A stretch of 64,000 nucleotides of DNA from Archivesica marissinica (taxonomy: Eukaryota > Mollusca > Bivalvia > Venerida > Vesicomyidae), in contig CM026387.1 of NCBI GenBank assembly GCA_014843695.1, forward strand, positions 71,707,749-71,771,748, given 5' to 3'. The notes beneath the pieces are model-generated. The model had not been told where the DNA came from and made no database searches. It was given only the letters and a program-made list of their open reading frames with translations. Shown here piece by piece: positions 26,749 through 37,722 of the stretch (position 1 is the first letter of the stretch; the number at the start of each line of letters is the position of its first letter). A program made the position numbers and the translations under genes.

Positions 26749-29700
26749 TACCATAAATGGACCTGATGCTACAATAGAGGGATCTGATGCTACCATTGAG
26801 GGATCTGATGCTACCATTGAGGGATCTGATGCTACAATAGAGGGATCTGATGCTACCATTGAAGAAACTGATGCTACCATATAGGGATCTGATACTACCA
26901 TATAGGGATCTGATGTTACCATAGAGGTATCTGATGCTACAATAAATGGATCTGATGCTACCATAAATGGATATGATGCTACCATAAAGGGATCTGATGC
27001 TACCATAGATGGATCTGATGCCACTATAAAGGAATCTGATACTATCATAGAGGGATATGATGCTACCGTAAATGGATCCGATGCTACCATAAAGTGAGCT
27101 GATACTACCATAGAGGGAGCTGATACTACCATAGATGGATCTGATGCTACCATAAAGGGATCTGATGCTACCATAAAGCGATCTGATGCTACCATAAAGC
27201 GAGCTGATACTACCATAAAGGGAGCTGATGCTACCATAGATGGATCTGATGCTACCATAAAGGGATCTGATGCTACCATAAAGCGAGCTGATACTACCAT
27301 AAAGGGAGCTGATGCTACCATAGATGGATCTGATGCTACCATAAAGGGATCTGATGCTACCATAAAGCGATCTGATGCTACCATAAAGGGAGCTGATGCT
27401 ACCATAGATGGATCTGATGCTACCATAGATGGATCTGATGCTATCATAAAGGGACCTGATGCTACCATAAAGGGGTCTGATGCCATCATAAAGGGATATG
27501 ATGCTACCATAGAGGGATCTGATGCTACGATAGATGGCGCTGATGCAACCATAAAGGGAGCTGATGCTACCATAAAGGGATCTGATGATACCATAAAGCG
27601 ATCTGATGCTACCATAAAGGGAGCTGATGCTACCATAGATGGATCTGATGCTACCATAAAGTGATCTGATGCTACCATAAAGGGGTCTGATGCCACCATA
27701 AAGGGATATGATGCTACTATAGATGGATCTGATGCTACTATAGAGGGAGCTGATGCTACAATAAAGGGATCTGATGCTACCATAAAGGGATCTGATGCTA
27801 CCATAAAGGGATCTGATGCTACCATATAGGGAGATGATGCTACCATAAAGGGGTCTGATGCCACCATAAAGGGATATGATGCTACCATAGAGGGATCTGA
27901 TGCTACCATAGATGGCGATGATGCTACCATAAAGGGAGCTGATGCTACCATAAAGGGATCTGATGATACCATAAAGCGATCTGATGCTACCATAAAGGGA
28001 GCTGATGCTACCATAGATGGATCTGATGCTACCATAAAGTGATCTGATGCTACCATAAAGGGGTCTGATGCCACCATAAAGGGATATGATGCTACTATAG
28101 ATGGATCTGATGCTACTATAGAGGGAGCTGATGCTACAATAAAGGGATCTGATGCTACCATAAAGGGATCTGATGCTACCATAAAGGGATCTGATGCTAC
28201 CATATAGGGAGCTGATGCTACCATAAAGGGATATGATGCTACCATACATGGAACTTTTGCTACCATAAAGGGAGTTGATGCTACCATAGAAGGATATGAT
28301 GCTACCATAGAAGGGATCCGATGCTATCATAGAGGGATCTGATGCTACCATAGAGGGAGCTGATGCTACCATAGAGGGATATGATGCTACCATAGAGGGA
28401 GCTGATGCTACCATAGAGGGATATTATGCTACCATAGAGGGAGCTGATGCTATCATAGAAGGATATGATGCTACCATAGAGGGAGCTGATACTACCATAT
28501 AATGATCTGATGCTATACATAGAGGGAGCTTATGCTACCATAGAGGGAGCTGATGCTACGGTAGAGGGGTCTGATGCTACCATAAATGGATCTGATGCTA
28601 CCATAAATGGATCCTATGCTACAATAAAGGGATCTGTTTCTACCATAGAGGGATCTGATGCTACCATAAAGGGATATGATGCTACCATAGAGGGAGCTGA
28701 TGCTATCATAGAATGATCTGATGCTACCATAGAAGGGATCTGATGCTACCATAGAAGGATCTGATGCTACCATAGAGGGAGCTGATGCTACCATAGAGGG
28801 AGCTGATGCTACCATAGAGGATTATGATGCTCCCATAGAGGGAGCTGATGCTATCATAGAAGGATATGATGTTACCATAGAGTGAGCTGATACTACCATA
28901 GACTGATATGATGCTACCATAGAGGGAGCTGATGCTACCATAGAGGGAGCTGATGCTACGGTAGAGGGATCTGATGCTACCATAAATGGATCTGATGCTA
29001 CCATAAATGGATCTTATGCTACCATAAAGGGATCTGATGCTACCATAGAGGGATCTGATGCTACCATAAAGGAATCTTTTGCTACCATAGAGGGAGCTGA
29101 TGTTACCATAGAAGGATTTGATGCTACCATAGAAGGATCTGTTGCTACCATAAAGGGATCTGATGCTACCATAGAAGGATCTGATGCTACCATAGAAGGA
29201 TCTGATGCTACCATATAGAGGAAGCTGATGCTGCCATAGAAGGATCTGATGCTACAATAGAATGGATCTGATGTTACCATAAAGGGATATGATGCTACCG
29301 TAAATGGATCTGATGCTACCATTAGGGAGCTGCTGCTACCATAGAAGGATCTTGTGCTACCATAAAGGGATCTGATGCTATCATTAACGGAGCTGATGCT
29401 ACCATAGATGGATATGATGCTACCATAGAAGGGATCTGATGCTACCATAAAGGGGTATAATGCCACCATAAAGGGATATGATGCTACTATAGAGGGATAT
29501 GATGCTACCATAGAGGGATATGATGCTACCATAAAAGGATCTGACGCTACCCTATAGGGATCTGATGCTAACACATATGGGTTTGGATGCTACCATAAAT
29601 GGATATGATGCTACCATAGAGGGATCTGATGTTACCATAGAGGGAACTGATGCTACCATAGAAGGATCTGATGATACCATAGAGATAGCTGATGCTACCA

Positions 29701-32700
29701 TAGAGGGAGCTGATGCTACCATAGAAGGAGCTGATGCTACCATAGAGGGATCTGATGCTACCATAAATGGATATGATGCTACCATAGATGGAGCTGATGC
29801 TACCATATAATGATCTGATGCTACCATAGATGGAGCTGTTGCTACGGTAGAGGGGTCTGATGCTACCATAAATGGATCTGCTGCTACCATAAATGGATCT
29901 GATGCTACAATAAATGGATCTGCTGCTACAATAAAGGGAGCTGATGCTACTATAGAGGGATCTGATGCTACCATTGAAGGATCTGATGCTACCATAACTG
30001 GACCTAATGCTACCATAAAGGGATCTGATGCTACCATAGAGGGATCTGATGCTACCATAAAGGGAGCTGGTGCTAACATAGAGGGACCTGATGCTACCAT
30101 AAAGGGATCTGATGCTACCATAAAGGGATCTGGTGCTAACTTAGAAGGATCTGATGCTACCATAAAGTGATATTATGCTATCATAGAAGGATCTTATGCT
30201 ACCATAGAAGGAGCTGATGCTACCATAGAATGATCTCATGCTACCATAGAAGGATCTGATGCCACCATAGAAGGATCTGATGCTACAATAGAAGGATCTG
30301 ATGCTACCATAGAAGGATCTGATGCTACCATAGAGGGATCTGATGCTACCATAGATGGAGCTGATGCTACCACAGAGGGATATTATGCTACCATACAGGG
30401 ATCTGATGTTACCATAAATGGATCTGATGCTAGCAGAGGGATCTGATACTACCATAAAGGGATCTGGTGCTACCATAGAGGGATATGATGCTACTGTAAA
30501 TGGATCTGATGTTACCATTAGGGAGCTGATGCTACCATAGAAGGATCTGATGCTACCATAAAGGGGTCTGATACCACCATAATGGGATCTGATGCTACTA
30601 TAGAGGGGTCTGATACCACCATAATGGGATCTGATGCTACTATAGAGGGATCTGATGCCACCATAGAAGGATCTGATGATACTATAGAAGGATCTGATGC
30701 TACCATAGAAGGATCTGATGCTACCATACAGGGATCTTGTGCTACCATACAGGGATCTGATGCTAATATAAATGGATATGTTGTTATCATAGAAGGATCT
30801 GATGCTACATTAATGGGATCTCATGCTACCATAAAGGGATCTCATGCTACCATAGAGGGATATGGTGCTACCATAGAGGGATATGATGCTACCATAGAAG
30901 GATCTGATGCTACCATAGAAGGATCTGATGCTAACATAGAAGGATGTGAAGCTACAATAGAAGGATCTGATGCTACCATAAATGGATCTGATGCTACCAT
31001 AAAGGGATCTGATGCTACCATAGAGGGATATGATGCTATCATAAAAGGATATGTTGCTACCATAGAGGGATCTGATGCTACCATAGAAGGATCTTGTGCT
31101 GCCATAAAGGGATCTGATGCTACCATAGAGGGATCTCATGCTACCATAAAGGGATCTGATGCTACCATATAGGAATATTAGGCCACCATAAAGGGATCTG
31201 ATGCTACCATAGAGGGATGTGATGCTATCATAGAGGGATCTGATGCTACTATAAAGGGATCTGATGATACCATAAATGTATATGATGCTACCATAGAGGG
31301 ATACGATGCTACCATTGAAGGATCTGACGCTACCATAGAGGTGTCTGATGTTATCATAAATGGATCTGATGCTACCATAAATGGATCTAATGCTACCATA
31401 AAGGGAGCTGATGCTACCGTAAATGGATATGATGCTACCATAGAGGGGGTTGATGCTACCATAGAAGGATCTTGTGCTACCATAAAGGGATCTGATGCTA
31501 CAATAAAGGGATCTGATGCTACCATAAAAGGAGCTGATGCTACCATAGATGGATATGATGCTACCATAAATGGATCTTGTTCTACTATAAAGGGATCTGA
31601 TGCTACCATAGAGGGATCTGATGATACAATAGAAGGAGCTGATGCTACCATAGAATGATCTCATGCTACCATATAAGGATCTGATGCCACCATAGAAGGA
31701 TCTGATGCTACAATAGAAGGATCTGATGCTACCATAGAAGGATATGATGCTACCATAGAGGGATCTGATGCTACCATAGATGGAGCTGATGCTACCACAG
31801 AGGGATATTATGCTACCATACAGGGATCTGATGTTACCATAAATGGATCTGATGCTAGCATAGAGGGATCTGATACTACCATAAAGGGATCTGGTGCTAC
31901 CATAGAGGGATATGATGCTACTGTAAATTGATCTGATGTTACCATTAGGGAGCTGATGCTACCATAGAAGGATCTGATGCTACCATAAAGGGGTCTGATA
32001 CCACCATAATGGGATCTGATGCTACTATAGAGGGGTCTGATACCACCATAATGGGATCTGATGCTACTATAGAGGGATCTGATGCCACCATAGAAGGATC
32101 TGATGCTACTATAGAAGGATCTGATGCTACCATACAGGGATCTTGTGCTACCATACAGGGATCTGATGCTAATATAAATGGATATGTTGTTATCATAGAA
32201 GGATCTGATGCTACATTAATGGGATCTTATGCTACCATAAAGGGATCTCATGCTACCATAGAGGGATATGGTGCTACCATAGAGGGATATGATGCTACCA
32301 TAGAAGGATCTGATGCTACCATAGAAGGATCTGATGCTAACATAGAAGGATGTGAAGCTACAATAGAAGGATCTGATGCTACCATAAATGGATCTGATGC
32401 TACCATAAAGGGATCTGATGCTACCATAGAGGGATATGATGCTATCATAAAAGGATCTGTTGCTACCATAGAGGGATCTGATGCTACCATAGAAGGATCT
32501 TGTGCTGCCATAAAGGGATCTGATGATACCATAGAGGGATCTCATGCTACCATAAAGGGATCTTATGCTACCATATAGGAATATTAGGCCACCATAAAGG
32601 GATCTGATGCTACCATAGAGGCATGTGATGCTATCATAGAGGGATCTGATGCTACTATAAAGGGATCTGATGATACCATAAATGTATATGATGCTACCAT

Positions 32701-35349
32701 AGAGGCATACGATGCTACCATTGAAGGATCTGACGCTACCATAGAGGTGTCTGATGCTATCATAAATGGATCTGATGCTACCATAAAGGGATCTGATGCT
32801 ACCATAAAGGGAGCTGATGCTACCGTAAATGGATATGATGCTACCATAGAGGGGGCTGATGCTACCATAGAAGGATCTTGTGCTACCATAAAGGGATCTG
32901 ATGCTACAATAAAGGGATCTGATGCTACCATAAAAGGAGCTGATGCTACCATAGATGGATATGATGCTACCATAAATGGATCTTGTTCTACTATAAAGGG
33001 ATCTGATGCTACCATAGAGGGATCTGATGATACAATAGAAGGATATGATGCTACCGTAGAGCGAGTTGATGCTACCATAGAAGGATATGGTGCAACCGTA
33101 GAGGGAGCTGATGTTACCATAGAAGGATCTGCTGCTACCATAGAAGGATCTGATGCTGCAATAGAGGGAGCTAATGCTACCATAGAGGGATCTGATGCCA
33201 CCATAAAGGGGTCTGATGCTACCATAAATGGATCTTGTGCTACCATAAATGGATCTGATGCTACCAGAGAGGGATCTGATGATACCATAGAAGGATCTGA
33301 TGCTACCATAAAGGGGTCTGATACCACCATAATGGGATCTGATGCTACTATAGAGGGGTCTGATACCACCATAATGGGATCTGATGCTACTATAGAGGGA
33401 TCTGGTGCCACCATAGAAGGATCTGATGCTACCATAGAAGGATCTGATGCTACGATACAGGGATCTTGTGCTACCATACAGGGATCTGATGCTAACATAA
33501 ATGGATCTGTTGCTATCATGGAAGGATCTGATGCTACATTAAAGGGATTTAATGCTACCATAAAGGGATCTCATGCTACAATAGAGGGATATGGTTCTAC
33601 CATAGAGGGATCTGATGCTACCATAGAAGGATCTGATACTACCATAGAAGGATCTGATGCTAACATAGAAGGATGTTGAAGCTACAATAGAAGGATTTGA
33701 TGCTACCATAAATGGATCTGATGCTACCATAAAGGGATCTGATGCTACCATAGAGGGATATGATGCTATCATAAAAGGATATGTTGCTACCATAGAGGGA
33801 TCTGATGCTACCATAGAAGGATCTTGTGCTGCCATAAAGGGATCTGATGCTACCATAGAGGGATCTGATGCTACGATAAATGGATCTGATGCTACCATAG
33901 AGGGATATGATGCTACCACAGAGGGAACTGATGCTACCATAAATGGATCTTGTTCTACTATAAAGGGATCTGATGCTACCATAGAGGGATCTGATGATAC
34001 AATAGAAGGATCTGATGCTACCGTAGAGCGAGCTGATGCTACCATAGAGGGATATGATGCAACCGTAGAGGGAGCTGATGTTACCATAGAAGGATCTGCT
34101 GCTACCATAGAAGGATCTGATGCTGCAATAGAGGGAGCTGATGCTACCATAGAAGGATCATTTGCGACCATAAAGGGATCTGATGCTACAATAAAGGGAT
34201 CTGATGCTACCATAAAAGGAGCTGATGCTACCATAGATGGATATGATGCTACCATAACGAGATCTGATGCTACCATACGGGGTCTGATGCCACCATAAAG
34301 GGATCTGATGCTACAATAGAGGAATATGATGCTACCATAACAGGATATGATGCTACCATATAGGGATCTGATGCTACCATAGAGGGATATAATGCTACCA
34401 TAAACGCATCTGATGCTACCATAGAGGGATATAATGCTACCATAAACGCGTCTGATGCTACCATAGAGGGATATGATGCTACCACAGAGGGAACTGATGC
34501 TACCATAAAGGGATCTGATGCTACCATAAATGGATCTTGTTCTACTATAAGGGGATCTGATGATACAATAGAAGGATCTGATGCTACCGTAGAGCGAGCT
34601 GATGCTACCATAGAGGGATATGATGCTACCGTAGAGGGAGCTGATAATACCATAGAAGGATCTGCTGCTACCATAGACGGATCTGATGCTGCAATAGAGG
34701 GAGCTAATGCTACCATAGAGGGATCTGATGCCACAATAAAGGGGTTTGATGCTACCATAAATGGATCTTGTGCTACCATAAATGTATCTGATGCTACTAT
34801 AGAGGGATCTGATGCTACCATAGAAGGATATGATGCTACCATAGAAGGGATCTGATGCTACAATATAGGGAGCTGATGCTATCATAGAGGGATCTGATGC
34901 TACCATAAATAGATATGATGCTACCATACAGGGAGCTGATGCTACCATATAATGAGCTGATGCTACCATAGAGGGAGCTTATGATACGGTAGAGGGGTCT
35001 GATGCTACCATAAATGGATCTGATGCTACCATTAAGGGATATGATGCTACCATAGAGGGATATGATGCTACCATAAAGGGATATGGTGCTAACATAGAGG
35101 GAGCTGATGCTACCATAGAACGATATTATGCTACCATAGAAGAATCTGATGCTACCATAGAGGGATCTGATGCTACCATAGAAGGATCTGAGGCTACCAT
35201 AGAGGGACAATGATGCTACCATGGAGGGAGCTGATGCTACCATAGAGGGATATGATGCTACCATAGAGGGAGCTGATGCTACCATAGGAGGACCTGATGC
35301 TACTATAAAAGGGATCTGATGCTACCATAAAGGGTTCTGATGCTATCAT
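26749..35349. repeat. Satellite 2, block A: tandem 21-bp monomer array
   Basis: About 400 head-to-tail 21-bp monomers with the core GATGCTACCAT, then AGAGGG, AAAGGG, AGAAGG or AAATGG, then ATCT, ATAT or AGCT. Twenty-one bases equal seven codons. Three of the six frames of the consensus have no stop: plus DATIEGS, minus MVASDPS and minus RSLYGSI. The other three contain TAG or TGA. Long overlapping reading frames (up to about 570 codons) therefore appear on both strands. Two of them are open over the same 1.6 kb in different frames and shift at every indel, so I do not call them genes. The block ends in mid-monomer where a transposon is inserted. Confidence 0.96.
30571..34000. repeat. Tandem higher-order blocks of about 1.3-1.4 kb in satellite 2
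   Basis: The variant string ATACCACCATAATGGG and its neighbours recur at about 30571, 31998 and 33321. The surrounding hundreds of bases follow the same order of monomer variants. The first two copies are nearly identical, indicating recent block duplication by unequal exchange. Outer limits are approximate. Confidence 0.75.
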
Positions 35350-35390
35350 AGACCACTCTTAATATTATCTCATGAATATTCAACATTTTC

Positions 35391-35417
35391 TCAGAACGAG
35401 GCTTAGTGAGCAAACAA
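35391..35417 (+). repeat. Left subterminal inverted repeat of the ISL2EU-like element
   Basis: TCAGAACGAGGCT, seven unmatched bases, then CAAACAA. The same pattern is found inverted at 37656-37682 with one mismatch in the 13-mer and a perfect 7-mer at identical spacing. It lies just outside the ATG of the nuclease gene and may bind the transposase. Confidence 0.75.
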
Positions 35418-35438
35418 GATTGTTTACATATCATAGTC

Positions 35439-37209
35439 ATGGTTGCTTACAGCTCTCGTGACTTAGATATAATCCCATCATTTTCATTTGCTTTTGTTAA
35501 TTACATTAAGGAAAACAAGAAGTCACTAGGAAGCAAATCCGTTGACAAAGGCTTCAAATATTTTAGTGAGAATTACATTCATGGATTATCAGGTAAGAGT
35601 CATCTTTGTAGTTCCATTCAATAATATTCTGCATAATGTAGTCCTCATCTAATACCACAAACTAACTTAAGGACAGAGGTTTTTCTATTGGTTTCATATC
35701 CCTTGTTTCCAAAGAATTAAGCTTACTTCCAACAATACTTGTACAGATAAAGGTGTCCAATAAACAAATATGCATCAGTTTGTGTTATCAATTCCCTATG
35801 ATTTTATCTTAGAACCTGACTTCCACTTGTTGTAAATAGCCTAGGGTGCAATAAATGAATTAGTCTTGGGTCCTAGAATGTTGCTTGCAGTTTTGTTTTG
35901 GTGTGGACCATACTTCTTCTAATATTAATGCTATGGTGTTTAATTTTCAGTACAGCTTCATAACGGAAATCCAACTGTATAATATGGGAATTGCTATCAT
36001 TCAATGAAAATGAATTTAAAGGCAAATGCTGTTTCGGTAAGTTTATTCTTCAGTTTTTCTACATAAAATATGTATTAATCTGTAATTTATAATGTGTCTT
36101 ATATACCATTTATTAACACAGATTTTAACAATATGAATACATTGTATAATCTTTTAGGTCACATTTGCCTCCAGTATCACATCAGAAGCTAAGCGTGCAA
36201 CATGTCGATGCGAAATAGGACAGAAAGGAGCATGTGGGCATATTGTTGGAGTACTGTATCAGTTAGCAAAATACAAAATGATAAATGCAAGAGCCCTGTC
36301 TGAAGATATTACAAACACTTAACAGCCACACACTTGGCATGCACCCCGTGGTAAGAATATTCAAGGCAAGGAAGTACAGTTTAGTGGGCATTCTAAATTA
36401 CCAACAACTACACCAAAGCATATCAATAGTAGTGTTCAACCCCATTCGTGAAGAAACCGTTGACTGGAAAAATCATGTTGATGATCTTAGCTCTTCAGTA
36501 AATGGCATGTTAATAATTCCAGCTCTGAAGCTTGAGAATGTCGAACTGGTTACTTGCAAATTTGGTCAGGTACCAACGCGTAGTGTATTGTCATACCAAC
36601 ATAAACTTGAAGAAAACTGTCTGATAAAATGTATGTGTTTGATGATACGTCATTCCCAGAATTGAATTGCCACATAAGAATTATATGTTAAATTCATACA
36701 GCACAGTGTTAGAGTATGAACAGCTGATTGGATTTGAATCTCTCAAGTTGACCAAGCATGAAATTATGAAGCTTGAAGAACAAACTAGACTTCAGAATCA
36801 AAGTCCAACATGGTACAAAGTACGCAAGCACAGATTGACAGCTTTCAACATTGGTGAAATATGCAAAAGGCGTAAAGAAAATATCACTATTGTCGAAAGA
36901 TTAAAGTCAACCAGGCATGTAACTACGGCTGCTATTAGACAGGGCATTGCATCTGAACCTTTTGCAGCTACGGACTATGCAAAGTGCTTGGACAACAATG
37001 TCAATAGTTATGCATGTGGTGTTGTAGTCAATTACTGGGCACCGTGGATAGCAGCTACTCCAGACCGGGAAGTCTATGATCCAAATATGAATCTGAATTT
37101 TGGACTTTTAGAAATAAAATATCCACAGGTATCAATGAAGGAATTGCATATTGTTCAGTCTTCGTTTTACTGGTGTCCACTTGTAATAATCTGCTTTGAA
37201 ATGTGTTGA
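35439..37209 (+). pseudogene. SWIM zinc-finger / YqaJ-family nuclease gene, three exons, broken
   Basis: YqaJ-domain proteins are lambda-exonuclease-like PD-(D/E)XK nucleases. Exon 1 is 35439-35592 (ATG; donor GTAAGAG, phase 1). Exon 2 is 35951-36036 (acceptor TTTTCAG, donor GTAAGT, phase 0). Exon 3 starts at 36158 (acceptor CTTTTAG). Exon 3 opens with a SWIM finger, CRCEIGQKGACGH (CxCx7CxH). Further on it has a YqaJ-type segment: QSPTWYKVRKHRLTA, TPDREV and LLEIKYP, the last giving the ExK of the nuclease core. Breaks: TAA at 35980-35982, TAA at 36320-36322, and frameshifts near 36430, 36630 and 36670. Similarity stops near 37130-37200, at or just after a possible donor (CAG/GTATCA), so the 3' end is missing. 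Matching intron phases support the model despite the stops. Confidence 0.8.
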
Positions 37210-37496
37210 TGCTGTGATCTACAAAACAAATGTGATTTTATAAGATGTACGGTACATGTATCTTGAGCAAATACATTTAATCAGCTGACCATGATTAAAG
37301 CAAAAGAAATTCCATTTAATAGTTCTTTATTGTAACTGATAAAATAATAATGCGTTTGTAAGGATAACAGTAATGTTTAAGTTGTCAAATGTTCATTGCA
37401 TTTAGAAGCAATATTGTGGAATAAACGAACTAGTAATGTATTGAGGTGCAGTTGTAGTACTATCTTAGTCAATAATGTGAATGTAAAATAATTTAC
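37210..37496. other. Internal junction of the ISL2EU-like element
   Basis: AT-rich non-coding sequence between the truncated nuclease gene and the THAP exon's donor. The missing 3' halves of both genes would be expected here, so an internal deletion probably ended in this interval. Confidence 0.45.
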
Positions 37497-37653
37497 CTTA
37501 AATAATGGCCATGCATCACTTCTTATTATCCATTTCTTCCTTATATCCTTGTCTTTTGAAATTGCATGAAAATGCAGTATGGTTATATCTACAATCAGAA
37601 GTACATAAAGGAACACAGCAATGCTTTGCTGATTTACTTTCACTTTCAGCCAT
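37497..37653 (-). pseudogene. THAP zinc-finger first exon, probably of the element's transposase
   Basis: THAP domains are C2CH zinc fingers at the N-terminus of several DNA-transposon transposases (for example P element). On the minus strand an ATG at 37653 opens a frame with HCCVPLC (the first Cys pair). A frameshift near 37575-37590 moves the reading to HFHAISKDKDIRKKWI, the conserved middle of THAP domains. A possible donor (TTTAAG/GTAAAT) ends the exon at 37497. The Trp of RKKW is present; the later Cys and His would be in a missing exon. The ATG lies three bases inside the subterminal repeat. No transposase catalytic region is found. Confidence 0.7.
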
Positions 37654-37655
37654 GT

Positions 37656-37682
37656 TTGTTTGTATCTAGAGCCTCATTCTGA
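37656..37682 (-). repeat. Right subterminal inverted repeat of the ISL2EU-like element
   Basis: Read on the minus strand: TCAGAATGAGGCT, seven bases, then CAAACAA. It mirrors 35391-35417. Confidence 0.75.
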
Positions 37683-37722
37683 TAATGGAATCTCAGGTAT
37701 GCATATACTTTGAGAGAGGCCT

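Larger units (their letters stand above)
35350..37722 (+). mobile_element. Decayed ISL2EU-like DNA transposon carrying SWIM/YqaJ and THAP gene fragments
   Basis: A 2373-bp insertion in satellite 2. Its ends are inverted: AGACCACTCTTAA at the left and, on the opposite strand at the right, AGGCCTCTCTCAA (10 of 13 match). A dinucleotide AT flanks both sides (35348-35349 and 37723-37724). Removing the element and one AT leaves an uninterrupted 21-bp monomer, so the boundaries are firm. Inside are the 5' part of a spliced YqaJ-nuclease gene (plus) and a THAP first exon (minus), pointing towards each other. As I recall, ISL2EU (IS4EU) elements have an AT duplication and encode a transposase plus a YqaJ-type nuclease. 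The transposase catalytic region is absent, so the copy is an internally deleted relic. Confidence 0.8.

Noticed and set aside
26680..28414. Minus-strand reading frames of 542 and 571 codons as repeat proteins
   Set aside because: They overlap in two frames of the 21-bp satellite and shift at indels. The monomer simply lacks stops in these frames. The same applies to all similar frames at 28302-35285, 37693-45151 and 49385-57909.
37377..37643. 88-codon minus-strand frame as an independent membrane protein
   Set aside because: Its hydrophobic start is out-of-frame THAP exon. Only the middle (HFHAISKDKDIRKKWI) is the real frame, and the rest is intron read-through.
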